Counted from the stretch's first letter, positions 52,237 to 63,574 are shown. The stretch is DNA of 64,000 nt from Rehaibacterium terrae (GCF_014202935.1 NZ_JACHHX010000009.1:57743-121742); one strand, 5' to 3'. Translations and numbers: made by a program. The notes: a model not told the origin generated them from the sequence alone.

Positions 52237-55200
52237 CCGAACCCGAGAAGCCCACCCCGCCCGCCACCGTCACCGGCCTGTTCGCCGCCGCGGATGTCGC
52301 CCCCGGCACGGTGCTGGCCGGACGCTTCCGCATCGAGGCCATGCTCGGCCTCGGCGGCATGGGCATGGTCTATCGCGCCACCGACCTCGATCTCGGCATC
52401 ACGGTGGCGGTGAAACTGCTGCGGCCGGAGCTGGCCACGCGCCCCGAGGCCTTCGAGCGCTTCCGCCAGGAGCTGCTGCTGGCGCGGCAAGTGTCCAGCC
52501 CGCACGTGGTGCGTATCCACGACATCGCCCGCCACGAGGACCGCTGGCTGATCAGCATGGACCTGATCGAGGGCGAATCGCTCGACCGCATGCTCGACCG
52601 CCGCGGCCCGCTGCCGGTCGACGAGGCGCTGCGGATCGCCCGCCAACTTGCCGAGGGTCTGGCCGCGGCGCATGCGCGCGGCGTGGTGCATCGCGATCTC
52701 AAGCCCTCCAACGTGCTGATCGACCGCGCCGGCAACGCCAGCATCGGCGACTTCGGCGTCGCCCGTTCGCTGGGCAGCAGCGGCTTCACCCAGGCCGGCG
52801 CGATAGTCGGCACGCCCGACTATCTCTCGCCCGAGCAGGCGCGTGGCGAGCCGGTCGACGCGCGCAGTGACCTGTACGCGCTCGGCCTGATCCTCTACGA
52901 GATGCTCAGCGGCCGGCAGGCCTTCGCCGGCAGCACACCGGCCGAATCGCTCAGTCAGCGCATCCTGCGCCCGCCCGATCCGGTCGTCCGGCATCGTCCC
53001 GACACCCCGGCCTGGGTCGCGCGCCTGCTCGCGCGCCTGCTGCAGCCGCGCCCTTCGCACCGCTTCGCCGACGCGACGGCGGTGATCCGTGCCATCGACC
53101 AGCGCCATGTGCCGCTCGACCTGCGCCCTGGCCGCCGTACCAGCATCGCATTGGCGGTGCTGGCGCTGCTCGTGCTGTTGGGTTGGCTTGGCCTGCGTCT
53201 GCCGCTGGCGCCGCCCGCGCTGCCACCGGACCGGCTGCTGATCGTCGCCGATGACAGCGACACCGACGCCGACGCCTGGCTCGCCGCGGTGGAGCACTTG
53301 CGCCAGGGCATCGCCGAGCTGCCCGGCATGGCGGTGGTGGACGGCGACCGCACCGCACAGGCACTGGCCCAGCTCGGCCTGCCCGGCAGCGGCGTCCGCG
53401 ACAGCGAGCCGGTGGCGCAACTGGTCCCGGCGCGTCGCCATCTGCACGTGACGCTGCACCACGGCGATGACGGCTACCGGCTGGCCGGGGAACTGACCGA
53501 AGCCGGCACCCGCCGCCGCATCGACGGCCAGGCGGCGGCGACGCTGCCCGCCGCCACCACCCGCTTCGGCGATGCCCTCGCGGCCGCACTGCAGCCGCGC
53601 GCGGCCTTCCCGAGCCCGCTGCTGCCCGCCACCGGCGCATCGCTGGCTGCCTATGGCCGCAGCCTGCGCGAACGCCGCAGCGGTCGGCCGGAACAGGCGC
53701 TGGCGTCGCTCCGCGAGGTCACCGCCGGCGAGCCCGCCTATGCCCCCGCCTGGCTCGCGCTCGGCGAGGCCGCCTGGCAGACCGGCAACACGGCGCTGGC
53801 TGCACAAGCCGCCGCCACCGGGCTGGCGACGCCGGCCCCGCGCCGCCTGCGGCTGGACCTGCAGACTCTGGCCGCGCTCGCGGGCGGCGAGCACGAAACC
53901 GCCGCCGCCGCGCTGCGCGCCCACCTGCAGCAGGTGCCCGACGACCTCGCCGCCACCCTGCGGCTGGCGCAGTTGCTCGGCGAACACGGCGACTTCGACG
54001 GCGCCAGCCACCTGTTGCAATCGCTGCTCGCCCGCGACGGCGACGACCCGCGCGCCTGGTACCTGCTCGGCAAGTACTCGATCCTGCGCGGCGACGCCCG
54101 CCGCGCGGTCGACGAGCAGCTGCTGCGCGCCCTGGTGCTGTACAAACGCGCCCGCAATCCCCATGGCGAGGCCGAGGCCACCAATGCCTTGGGCATCGGC
54201 TACATCCAGCTCGGCCAGACCACCGATGCCGAGGAGCAGTACCGCCGCGCGCTGGCGCTGCGCCGCGCCGTGCAGGACCGGCGCGGCACCGCTGCCACCC
54301 TGCACAATCTCGCCCGCGTGGCGATGCTGCGCGGCAACACCGGCGAGGCCGAGAGCCATCTGCTCGAAGCGCGCGCCCTGTTCGAGGAGCTGGGCGACCG
54401 CGCCAGCCTCGCCACCATGGACCGCGAGCTGGCCGTGCTCGCCGAGGAGCGCGGCGACTATCCCGCTGCGCTCGACGCCTACCGTCGCGTGCTGCGCAGC
54501 CGCGAGGAAGCCGGCGATGCCGCCGGCGCCGCCGAGAGCCTCAACGACATCGGCTTCGCCCACTTCCAGCTCGGCGCCTACGACAGCGCGCAAGTGTTCT
54601 GGCAGCAGGCCGCCGACGCCTTCGCCGCGCTCCGCGATCCGCGCGGCGGCATCCGCGCACGCCAGAACCTCGGCCTGCTCGACATCGCCCGTGGCCGCTG
54701 GGACGACGCGCGCCGCCAGCTCGAGGCCGCGCTCGCCGAGGCCGAGCGCCGGCAGATGGCGGAGGAGACGGCGGTCAGCCGACGCAACCTCGCCGAACTG
54801 GCCATCGTGCAGGGCCGGATCGGCGAGGCGCTGGCGCAGCTCGACCGCGCCGAGACGCTGTTCCGCGAACGCCAGGACCAACGCGGCCTGCTCGACACCG
54901 GCCTGCTGCGGGTGCGCGCCCTGCTCGCCGCCGGCGCCGTGGCGCGCGCGCTGGAGCGTCTGGACGCGCTGGAGGCGACCCTGCAGGCCGCCTCACACGA
55001 GCAGCGTGCGATCGCCGCACTGCTGCGCGCCGAAGCCGTGCGCAGGCAGGGCAGCGACGGCCGGCTCGCGGCGCTGGCGGAAGAAGCCCTTCGCCAGGCC
55101 GAGGCCGCCGGCGTGCCCGCGCTGGCACTGCAGGCGCGCGCCCTGCGCGCCCGCGACACAGAGTTCGCCGCCATCGGCGAATCCTTCGAGCGGCTGGGCA

Positions 55201-55520
55201 ACCTGCCGCTGCGGCTGGCCTGGCTGCGGCTCGCGCTGGAACGCCGGCTGGCGGCCGGCGACATCGCCGCCGCGATCGCCGAGTACCACGATGCCACCGC
55301 GGCCTTGGCCGGCCGCGGCAACTACGCCGGCGCCTTCGAGCTGCACCGCCTGGGCGCCACCGCGCTCGCGCGCGACGGTCAGCACGACGCGGCGGACACG
55401 GCCCGCCAGGCCGCCCGCACCGCCCTCGACCGTCTCGCCGACGGCCTGCCCGCCGACCTGCGCGAGGCCCTGCTGGCCAGCCCCGAAGCCATCGCCCTGC
55501 GCGAGAACGCCGATGCGTGA
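52233..55520 (+). CDS. transmembrane Ser/Thr protein kinase with C-terminal TPR repeats
   Basis: The 1095-residue product begins with a Hanks-type kinase: glycine loop MLGLGGMGMVYRATD, VAVKLL lysine, catalytic HRDLKPSNVL and metal-binding DFGVAR (all within about 35-300). A membrane helix follows near 305-330 (SIALAVLALLVLLGWLGLRL). The large distal part contains a PF-type domain and then many tetratricopeptide-like helices (EATNALGIGYIQLGQTTDAEEQYRRALAL and similar, about 640-1080). The architecture is common in gammaproteobacterial PknB-like kinases. It overlaps the FHA-GAF gene by four bases and the histidine kinase gene by eight. Confidence 0.92.
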   Translation: MTEPEKPTPPATVTGLFAAADVAPGTVLAGRFRIEAMLGLGGMGMVYRATDLDLGITVAVKLLRPELATRPEAFERFRQELLLARQVSSPHVVRIHDIARHEDRWLISMDLIEGESLDRMLDRRGPLPVDEALRIARQLAEGLAAAHARGVVHRDLKPSNVLIDRAGNASIGDFGVARSLGSSGFTQAGAIVGTPDYLSPEQARGEPVDARSDLYALGLILYEMLSGRQAFAGSTPAESLSQRILRPPDPVVRHRPDTPAWVARLLARLLQPRPSHRFADATAVIRAIDQRHVPLDLRPGRRTSIALAVLALLVLLGWLGLRLPLAPPALPPDRLLIVADDSDTDADAWLAAVEHLRQGIAELPGMAVVDGDRTAQALAQLGLPGSGVRDSEPVAQLVPARRHLHVTLHHGDDGYRLAGELTEAGTRRRIDGQAAATLPAATTRFGDALAAALQPRAAFPSPLLPATGASLAAYGRSLRERRSGRPEQALASLREVTAGEPAYAPAWLALGEAAWQTGNTALAAQAAATGLATPAPRRLRLDLQTLAALAGGEHETAAAALRAHLQQVPDDLAATLRLAQLLGEHGDFDGASHLLQSLLARDGDDPRAWYLLGKYSILRGDARRAVDEQLLRALVLYKRARNPHGEAEATNALGIGYIQLGQTTDAEEQYRRALALRRAVQDRRGTAATLHNLARVAMLRGNTGEAESHLLEARALFEELGDRASLATMDRELAVLAEERGDYPAALDAYRRVLRSREEAGDAAGAAESLNDIGFAHFQLGAYDSAQVFWQQAADAFAALRDPRGGIRARQNLGLLDIARGRWDDARRQLEAALAEAERRQMAEETAVSRRNLAELAIVQGRIGEALAQLDRAETLFRERQDQRGLLDTGLLRVRALLAAGAVARALERLDALEATLQAASHEQRAIAALLRAEAVRRQGSDGRLAALAEEALRQAEAAGVPALALQARALRARDTEFAAIGESFERLGNLPLRLAWLRLALERRLAAGDIAAAIAEYHDATAALAGRGNYAGAFELHRLGATALARDGQHDAADTARQAARTALDRLADGLPADLREALLASPEAIALRENADA

Positions 55521-56253
55521 GCACGCGCCCCCCGACCTGCTCGAATTGCAGGCCCGCTACCGCGAACTGCTCGAGCGGATCGAATCCAGCCAGCGCGAGT
55601 TCTACCGGCTGGCACGCTCGGTCTACCGCGTGCAGGAGGACGAACGCCGCCGGCTGGCGCGCGAGCTGCACGACGGCCTCGGACAGAATCTCACCGCCCT
55701 CAAGCACCAGCTCGCCCTGCTCGGCCCGCATCTGGACCCGGCCGGGCGCGAGCGTTTGGCCGCCGCCGTCGAACTGTGCGCGCAAACCCTGGAGGACACC
55801 CGCCAATTGTCGCGCCTGCTGCGCCCGCAGGTGCTCGACGACCTCGGGCTGGAAGCGGCGCTGCGCTGGCTGGCCCGCACACTCGGCGAAAGCGGCGGCC
55901 TTGCCATCGAACTGGAGATCGGCGTGCTGCCGGCGCTCGACGGCGACCTGCAGACACTGGTCTTCCGCCTCGCCCAGGAAGCGCTCACCAACATCGTCCG
56001 CCATGCCGGCGCCCGCCAGGCGCTGCTGCGCGTGGTTGCCAAGGGCGGCTGGCTGCACCTCACCGTGTGGGACGACGGCCGCGGCTGCGACCCCGAGCGC
56101 GTGCTCGCCAACCCCGGCACCGGCATCGGCGGCATGCGCGAACGCGTGCGCCTGTACGGCGGCCGCTTCGAGCTGCACTCGCGCCCCGGCGAGGGATGCC
56201 GCCTGCGCGCGCGGCTGCCGCTTGACGGCGACGGTGTCGGCATGAGGGAGTAG
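55513..56253 (+). CDS. soluble NarL-class histidine kinase (HisKA_3)
   Basis: The 246-residue product lacks any sensor domain or membrane helix. It has a coiled-coil start (ELQARYRELLERIESSQREFYRLARSVYR), the phosphoacceptor box RRLARELHDGLGQNLTALKHQL (near residues 44-65) and an HATPase_c domain with EALTNIVRHAG and DDGRGCDPE...GTGIGGMRERV. It starts within the kinase gene by an eight-base overlap, so it is translated with it. It should phosphorylate the NarL-type regulator encoded 216 bases downstream. Confidence 0.92.
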   Translation: MREHAPPDLLELQARYRELLERIESSQREFYRLARSVYRVQEDERRRLARELHDGLGQNLTALKHQLALLGPHLDPAGRERLAAAVELCAQTLEDTRQLSRLLRPQVLDDLGLEAALRWLARTLGESGGLAIELEIGVLPALDGDLQTLVFRLAQEALTNIVRHAGARQALLRVVAKGGWLHLTVWDDGRGCDPERVLANPGTGIGGMRERVRLYGGRFELHSRPGEGCRLRARLPLDGDGVGMRE

Positions 56254-56469
56254 AGGCGTGCGCCCACATCGCACGCCGCGTCCGCGCCCCACTCCCACCG
56301 TGGGAGTGGCGCAAGCCGCCGCCGGGAGGCGAGCAACGAGCGAAGAGAAGCGAGGAGTGCGGGAGGGGCCAGGCTTCGCTGCGCCGGCGCTTTCCCTCGT
56401 TTCTGGCTCCTCTTCACTCACTGCTCGGTTTTCCGGCTGTGGCCGGAGCCGCCCCTGCCCAAAGCACCC

Positions 56470-57120
56470 ATGAGCCTGCATCCGGTACGCGTCCTGATCG
56501 CCGACGACCACACCCTGGTCCGCGAGAGCCTGGTCGCCGCACTCAATGCCAGCGGCGCCTGCCAGGTGGTGGCCGAGGCCGCCGACGGCATCGATGCGGT
56601 GGAGAAAGCGATCGCCACGCGGCCCGAGGTCGTCATCGTCGACCTGTCGATGCCGCGCCTGAACGGCATCGAAGTGGTGCGCCGCCTGCGCGAGGCGCTG
56701 CCGGAGGCGCGCGTGCTGGTGCTGACCATGCACCAGGAGGAAGAGTACGTCCTGCACGCCGTGCGCGCCGGCGCCTCCGGCTACCTCGCCAAGGACAGTG
56801 CCACCGCCGAGCTGATCGCCGCCGTGCGCGACCTGCACGCCGGCCGCGCGCATTTCGGCGCCCTCGCCGCCAAGGCGCTCGCGGAGCAACTGCACCGTCC
56901 CGACCGCCCGCTGGAGGATCCCTACGGCGGCCTCACCCCGCGCGAGCGCGAGGTCTTCCACCTGATCGCCGAAGGGCTGACCACCAAGGAAATCGCGCGC
57001 CGACTCGACATCAGCGTGAAGACCGCCGAGAACCACCGCCTGCGCGTGCTCGACAAGCTCGGCGTGCGCAACACCGCCGAACTGGTGCGCTACGCGGTAC
57101 GCAAGGGGCTGCTGGACTGA
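56470..57120 (+). CDS. NarL/FixJ-family response regulator
   Basis: The 216-residue product has a receiver domain (VRVLIADDHTLVRESLVAAL, phosphoacceptor aspartate in PEVVIVDLSMPRLNG near residue 57, and the conserved T and K in VLTMHQEEEY and YLAKDSATAE). A LuxR-type HTH follows (GGLTPREREVFHLIAEGLTTKEIARRLDISVKTAENHRLRVLDKLGVRN, about 155-203). It is complete, unlike the relic near 21.7 kb. The 216 bases before it could hold a promoter of its own. Confidence 0.95.
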   Translation: MSLHPVRVLIADDHTLVRESLVAALNASGACQVVAEAADGIDAVEKAIATRPEVVIVDLSMPRLNGIEVVRRLREALPEARVLVLTMHQEEEYVLHAVRAGASGYLAKDSATAELIAAVRDLHAGRAHFGALAAKALAEQLHRPDRPLEDPYGGLTPREREVFHLIAEGLTTKEIARRLDISVKTAENHRLRVLDKLGVRNTAELVRYAVRKGLLD

Positions 57121-57165
57121 GAGCTTGTGAATGATCGCCAGCCCCTGCGCGATGCTGCCCGAACC

Positions 57166-57361
57166 AACACCATCCCCACCCCGGCCCTCCCCTTGAAGGG
57201 GAGGGAGCAGAGCAGGCTACGTCGCGACGGCTTCATCGTCCGCTGGGTTGGCGGTAAGGAAACGCCGCGCTCAGCATTCGCCGTGAAGCAGGTTTGCCTG
57301 CCGGATTGCCAACGGCTTGAAGCCCTCCCCTTCAAGGGGAGGGTTGGGTGGGGATGGTGTT
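57166..57361. repeat. 196-base element with long terminal inverted repeats (MITE/REP-doublet-like)
   Basis: The left end (57166-57205) reads AACACCATCCCCACC... CCCTCCCCTTGAAGGGGAGGG. The right end (57323-57361) is its near-complement: CCCTCCCC... TTGGGTGGGGATGGTGTT. Each arm also contains its own small palindrome, CCCCTTGAAGGGG or CCCCTTCAAGGGG. The 117 bases in between hold no gene. The element fills most of the space between the response regulator and the second subtilase. Confidence 0.75.
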
Positions 57362-57522
57362 CGCTCCACGTCGGACATCGGCAGCCTCCGCATCGCCCCG
57401 TGCAACGCACACCCTGAAGCCCGGCTGGGGGTTTTCCCCCGCCCCCGCTGAGGGCGTTTCCGGATGCCGCCGGCCGCACTGTGGCGCGACGCTGCGTGGA
57501 CCACCCACCCGGAGGTTCACCG

Positions 57523-59994
57523 ATGTCCACGCCTGCCCATCTCCGTCTCGGTATCCGCCTGGCCCTCGCCGGCGCGATGCTCGGCGCCTCCAGCCTCGCG
57601 CTGGCCGCCACGATCGACCCCTACCTGCAGGACAAACTGCCCACGGTGGCGATCAACGACGCCATCGAGGTCATCGTCACCTTCGAGGGCGACGGCCCGC
57701 TCAGCGCCGCGCAGAAGCAACGTCTGGCCGACATCGGCCTGACCGGCGTCGTACTCAACGAACTGCCGATCGCCGGCGTGCTCGCCACACCCGCACAGAT
57801 CCGCATCCTCGACGGCTGGGACGATGTGCGCTCGATCTGGTTCAACGCCCCGCTCGAATACGAGAATCGCGAAGCCACCGCGCTCACCGGCGTCGACCGC
57901 CTGCGCACCGATCCGCTGCTTCGCAACAACGGCGTGCCCTACTCGGGCAAGGGCGTGAGCGTGCTGGTCAACGACTCGGGCGTGGACGGCACCCATCCCG
58001 ACCTCAAGTTCGGCCGCCACGTGGTGCAGAACGTCGCCGCGCAGACCAACCTGCGCTCGCTCACCTCGCTGTCGCCGATCACCTACACCGAGAACGTGCC
58101 CAACACCGACATCGGCGGTGGCCACGGCACCCACGTTGCCGGCACGGTCGGCGGCACCGGCGCGGCCTCGGGCGGCGACTTCGAAGGCGTCGCGCCGGGT
58201 GCCGGCATCGTCGGCTACGGCTCGGGCGCGGCGCTGTTCATCCTCGACACGCTGGGCGGCTTCGACTACGCGCTGACCCACCAGTTCACCTACAACATCC
58301 GCGTCGTCTCCAACTCGTTCGGGCAGACCTCGGACACCGGCAGCGCCTTCAATCCCGACCACCCGACCAACGTCGCCACCAAGAAGCTCGCCGACCGCGG
58401 CGTGGTCGTGGTGTTCTCGGCCGGCAACTCCGGCCCCGGCGAGGGCACCATCACCGGCCAGTTCAAGAAGGCACCGTGGGTGGTCACCGTCGCCGCCGGC
58501 GACAAGCAGGGCCGGCTGGCTTCGTTCTCCTCGCGCGGCGAGAAGGGCAAGGGCGGCACGGTCAGCATCGGCGGCCAGAGCCTCACCTGGGAGGACCGCC
58601 CGACCGTCACCGCGCCAGGCGTCAACATCTACTCGGCGCGCGCCTCCACCAGCGGCCCGCTCGATCTGCTCGCACTGCAGAGCGAAATCGACGAGATCGG
58701 CCCCGGCCTGGCCACTTACTACAGCCGCAAGAGCGGCACCTCGATGGCCGCGCCGCACGTGTCGGGCATCGTCGCGCTGATGCTCGAGGCCAACCCGGCG
58801 CTCGACTGGCGCGGGGTCAAGAAGATCCTGCAGGACACCGCCACCAACATCCCCGGCCGCGAGGCCTGGGAAGCCGGCGCCGGCTACGTCAACGCCTACG
58901 CGGCGGTGCAGGCGGCGCGCGAGCTCGGCCAGTTCGGCGCCACGGTCAACCTCAACCGCAGCTTCAATGCCAACGCGCAGGTCTCCACTGCGAGCAGTGT
59001 CAACGTCAGCTTCGACTTCAGCCCGGTCGGCCAGACCGGCGCGGTGCAGTTCGAGGTCGGCGCCGACATCTCGCTGGTCAGCGCCCGCGCCAACATCGGC
59101 GACAACACCCTGGCGCTGGTGCTGATCGATCCGAACGGCAAGCGCTACGGCTCCTCGATCGCGCTGCCGGTGCTCGGCCAGAACGTCGCCGTCGCCGCCC
59201 CCGGCGTGCCCGGCACCTGGACGCTCACCGCGCGCGGCATCGGCTCGGTGTCCGGCACCAACCTCGATCCGCTGCAGGTCACCAACGGCTACGGTGCCCC
59301 CGGCACGGTGCGCGCCAACATCAAGCAGCTGCGCACCGACGGCTACACCGGCCTCAACGACATCGCCGGCCACCCGGCGCAGGGCTTCGTCGAGTACGCG
59401 GTGAGCAAGCGGCTGGTCGACGCCGGCAGCGACGGCCGCTATCGCCCGGACGACAGCCTGCTCAAGCGCGAGCTCGCCGACTTCCTGGTGATGGGCGCGG
59501 GCGTGCGCCAGTCCGACCCGCTGGCCGGCGCCAGCTTCTCCGACGTCAAGCCGACCAGCGCCCTGTTCCCCTTCGTCGAGGCCGTCTCGGCGCGTGGCCC
59601 GGTGCTGCGCGACACCTTCCACGGCCACGACCGCATCGTGCGCTCGGGCAGCAAGTTCGAGCCGGGCAAGACGGTGGTGCGGCAGGAACTGGCCTACAGC
59701 CTGGTGCAGAGCCTCGGCCTGCAGGCGCAGGCACGCGCCCACAGCGGCGACGTCAGCGTGCTGCACGACGGCAAGCGCATCGTGCTCGACGACCAGGACC
59801 AGATCGATCCCGCACTGCGCGGCTACGTGCAGCTCGCGCTCGACCTCGGCCTGATACCGGCGCGCTTCAGCCTCAAGCAGGGGCCGTTCGACCTGCAGCC
59901 GACCCTGCACGCCAGCTTCGGCCCGACGGCAAAGGTCACCCGCGGCGATTACGCCGCAGCTGCGACCCGTTACCTGGGCGTGTACGGTCTGTAA
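57523..59994 (+). CDS. secreted S8 subtilase with three SLH-like repeats (paralogue)
   Basis: The 823-residue precursor matches the subtilase at 47756-50233 along its full length. It has a signal peptide (IRLALAGAMLGASSLALAA), a prodomain ending near 125, and the triad D151 (VNDSGVDGTH), H201 (GGGHGTHVAG) and S407 (KSGTSMAAPHVSG), with N302 as oxyanion residue. Three SLH-like repeats follow near 625-823 (SKRLVDAGSDGRYRPDDSLLKRELADFLVMG is the first). GGAGG lies eight bases before the ATG at 57523. The pair and its surrounding regulators may form one functional locus. Confidence 0.92.
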   Translation: MSTPAHLRLGIRLALAGAMLGASSLALAATIDPYLQDKLPTVAINDAIEVIVTFEGDGPLSAAQKQRLADIGLTGVVLNELPIAGVLATPAQIRILDGWDDVRSIWFNAPLEYENREATALTGVDRLRTDPLLRNNGVPYSGKGVSVLVNDSGVDGTHPDLKFGRHVVQNVAAQTNLRSLTSLSPITYTENVPNTDIGGGHGTHVAGTVGGTGAASGGDFEGVAPGAGIVGYGSGAALFILDTLGGFDYALTHQFTYNIRVVSNSFGQTSDTGSAFNPDHPTNVATKKLADRGVVVVFSAGNSGPGEGTITGQFKKAPWVVTVAAGDKQGRLASFSSRGEKGKGGTVSIGGQSLTWEDRPTVTAPGVNIYSARASTSGPLDLLALQSEIDEIGPGLATYYSRKSGTSMAAPHVSGIVALMLEANPALDWRGVKKILQDTATNIPGREAWEAGAGYVNAYAAVQAARELGQFGATVNLNRSFNANAQVSTASSVNVSFDFSPVGQTGAVQFEVGADISLVSARANIGDNTLALVLIDPNGKRYGSSIALPVLGQNVAVAAPGVPGTWTLTARGIGSVSGTNLDPLQVTNGYGAPGTVRANIKQLRTDGYTGLNDIAGHPAQGFVEYAVSKRLVDAGSDGRYRPDDSLLKRELADFLVMGAGVRQSDPLAGASFSDVKPTSALFPFVEAVSARGPVLRDTFHGHDRIVRSGSKFEPGKTVVRQELAYSLVQSLGLQAQARAHSGDVSVLHDGKRIVLDDQDQIDPALRGYVQLALDLGLIPARFSLKQGPFDLQPTLHASFGPTAKVTRGDYAAAATRYLGVYGL

Positions 59995-60132
59995 GGTCTG
60001 TAAGCCGGACTGCCACGGTGATGCCGACCGACCCGCCGCGGCGCAATGCCGCGGCGGGTGTCTTGTTCTGTTCTCCGCCCGCGCAGCGCCCTGCTATCCT
60101 CCGGCTTCCTCCATTCGCCGCCGGATGGCTCC

Positions 60133-60594
60133 ATGCGTCGACCGCTGCTCCTGCTCGCCTTCGCCGCCCTGCTCACCGCCTGCAGCAGTGATCCGGTGAA
60201 GAAACGGGTCTGGCCTCCGCAGGCCTCGCTGCAGGAAGTCGCCGTGCAGGACGACGGCCAATGGCGCCTCAATCTGCGCCTGCAGAACTTCAGCACCGTC
60301 GCGATGCGCTACGACCAGGTCGACCTGCGGCTGGAAGTGGCCGGCATCGAGGCCGGCCGGCTCTCGCTTCGGCCCGGCATCAGCGTCGGCCCCGGCTCGG
60401 CCGAGATCGTCGAGGCGCTGCTCACCCCCGCCGATGCCGCCCGCGAGCCGATGGACGCCGTGCTGCGTACCCGCAACGGCCTGCGCTACCGACTCGTCGG
60501 CCGCATCGTCAGCGGCGACCCGCGCGGCAATTACGACATCGAATTCGCCAGCGCGCTCAACCCCGTCCCCGGCCTCGACGGCGTGCTGCGCTGA
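60133..60594 (+). CDS. LEA14-like lipoprotein
   Basis: The 153-residue product has a lipobox (LLAFAALLTAC, cysteine 17) and a single beta-sandwich resembling LEA14/WHy domains: LQEVAVQDDGQWRLNLRLQNFSTVAMRYDQVDLRLEVAGIEAGRLS (about 33-80), then GPGSAEIVEALLTP. Bacterial members are outer- or inner-membrane lipoproteins of unknown function, some linked to desiccation. It lies 19 bases before the acyl-CoA dehydrogenase start and may be cotranscribed with it. Confidence 0.8.
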   Translation: MRRPLLLLAFAALLTACSSDPVKKRVWPPQASLQEVAVQDDGQWRLNLRLQNFSTVAMRYDQVDLRLEVAGIEAGRLSLRPGISVGPGSAEIVEALLTPADAAREPMDAVLRTRNGLRYRLVGRIVSGDPRGNYDIEFASALNPVPGLDGVLR

Positions 60595-60613
60595 TCCTAC
60601 GGAGCCAATCACG

Positions 60614-62404
<1,791 letters not shown>

Positions 62405-62607
62405 TCGCGCAAAGCAAACCGCAGGCCGGGGGGCCCTGCGCCCCCCGGCATCACGCGCCCCCCCGAGCGCCATCGCCCTGCGCCGCCTCACCCCGTTGGG
62501 GTTCGCAAGCTCACCCCAACCTGCGCGCTAAGCACTGCAACCGATCCGGCTTGCCTGCGCCAGGTGCTCGCGACCGCTACTTGCGGCGGGAGTCAATACA
62601 CGAATTG

Positions 62608-63138
62608 CTAGCTGCCAACCTGCGCAACCACCGGCGCCGGGCTCACCGCCGTCAGGAACTGCTTGCGCACCTCTAGAACCGAGTACGCCTGCTTGGCCGG
62701 CATTGCAACCAGCGGAAGGCCGATGGTGCGGCAGACTTGTGCAACCAACTCATCCCGGTCCTGCGCCCGCTGGCTGGCATGGGAGCGATCGTTGATTTCG
62801 AACGCGCACACGACCGACAAATCGCTGCTGCGGCATACAACGAAATCAAGGTGCTTGGCCGCAACGCGGTTGAGTGCCCCTTGCCGGGCCGACTTGTTCA
62901 GGCCGCCTTTTACCTTTGCAAGATCGGCGAGCCGCACTTTGCCAAAAACGCGATACTCCGGCCCGACCGCCTGATCCAGTACGCCAAGGAAGGAGCGTTC
63001 AGCCGCGGAGAACAGGAACCTGGCTGGTTCGTACGGGAAGCCAACGTCTCCACTCGAAGCCGTCCTGGACTTGGCTGCTGCGGCAAGCACCACGACCACG
63101 AGAACTACCAAGACCACCAGAATCAGTAACCACGTCAT
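62608..63138 (-). CDS. DUF2726 protein with N-terminal membrane helix
   Basis: The 176-residue product has one N-terminal helix (WLLILVVLVVLVVVVLAAAA) and a DUF2726 domain: FSAAERSFLGVLDQAVGPEYRVFGKVRLADLAKVK and then LDFVVCRSSDLSVVCAFEINDRSH near 108-131. DUF2726 is related to PD-(D/E)XK folds, and the D...E.x.D residues are visible, but its function is unknown. AGGAGGAGG lies ten bases before the ATG. Composition is lower in GC than the chromosomal neighbours. It lies just downstream of an attC-like site and may be a cassette gene. Confidence 0.75.
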   Translation of the reverse strand: MTWLLILVVLVVLVVVVLAAAAKSRTASSGDVGFPYEPARFLFSAAERSFLGVLDQAVGPEYRVFGKVRLADLAKVKGGLNKSARQGALNRVAAKHLDFVVCRSSDLSVVCAFEINDRSHASQRAQDRDELVAQVCRTIGLPLVAMPAKQAYSVLEVRKQFLTAVSPAPVVAQVGS

Positions 63139-63152
63139 GTGAAGCACCTCCT

Positions 63153-63246
63153 CCTTTGACACTTGGTCGGCCCTGAAGAACTCCTTATAGCCAGCAGCCA
63201 TGGGGCCTGTGGCGCCGAGGGGTTCTTCAGGGCCGACTAGTTAGGG
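63153..63246 (-). repeat. attC-like site with 16-base inverted repeat (degenerate)
   Basis: GTCGGCCCTGAAGAAC (63166-63181) and its exact complement (63222-63237) form a long stem around 40 bases. On the minus strand it is preceded by CCCTAAC, which contains the stop codon of the small ORF. That resembles the inverse core (RYYYAAC) and paired arms of an attC site, but a GTTRRRY core at the far end is not clear. Alternatively it is just a large hairpin. Confidence 0.4.
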
Positions 63247-63432
63247 CCCAGCCTCCGAAAGCCCGAGCGCGGCTCTTGTGTACTCGGCGTGCTCCTGAGA
63301 CATGAGCGACATTGAACTCCCACAGCACCACCATGCAATGTAATCCGGGATATGTACCCAATCGGGAGGAGTGGCGGCTGGCCCAGCGCTTCTTGTGAAC
63401 CAGCTGCTTTTCCCTTCCTCCAGATAACACAA
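63241..63432 (-). CDS. small ORF, possibly 5'-truncated cassette gene
   Basis: An open frame codes for LCYLEEGKSSWFTRSAGPAATPPDWVHIPDYIAWWCCGSSMSLMSQEHAEY and ends at TAA within CCCTAAC. Coding-like sequence (IQCSLQYAEQHGIA) continues upstream to 63519 without an ATG or GTG, so the 5' end may be lost or TTG used. The protein is rich in tryptophan and cysteine and is unknown to me. The low-GC codon use differs from the GC-rich segment that precedes it. Confidence 0.4.
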   Translation of the reverse strand: MCYLEEGKSSWFTRSAGPAATPPDWVHIPDYIAWWCCGSSMSLMSQEHAEYTRAALGLSEAGP

Positions 63433-63574
63433 GGCGATTCCGTGTTGTTCGGCGTACTGTAACGAGCACTGGATGGTGGGCCGGCACGGCCACCGCAGCC
63501 CGGCGCAGGTGCGCCGGGATCACCACGCCGCGATGCAGCGCATGGCGGCGCGAATAAGGATGCCTGGAATTGAC
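63433..63574. other. cassette-like leader between attC-like site and small ORF
   Basis: This holds the sequence directly after the GTTAGGC core (GTCAATTCCAGG on the minus strand), a GC-rich stretch with GGCGCACCTGCGCC palindrome, and the open part of the small ORF that lacks a start. No separate gene is visible. Confidence 0.4.

Noticed and set aside
52053..54881. A 942-codon antisense frame under the Ser/Thr kinase gene
   Set aside because: Same shadow effect; the sense frame has complete kinase motifs and TPRs.
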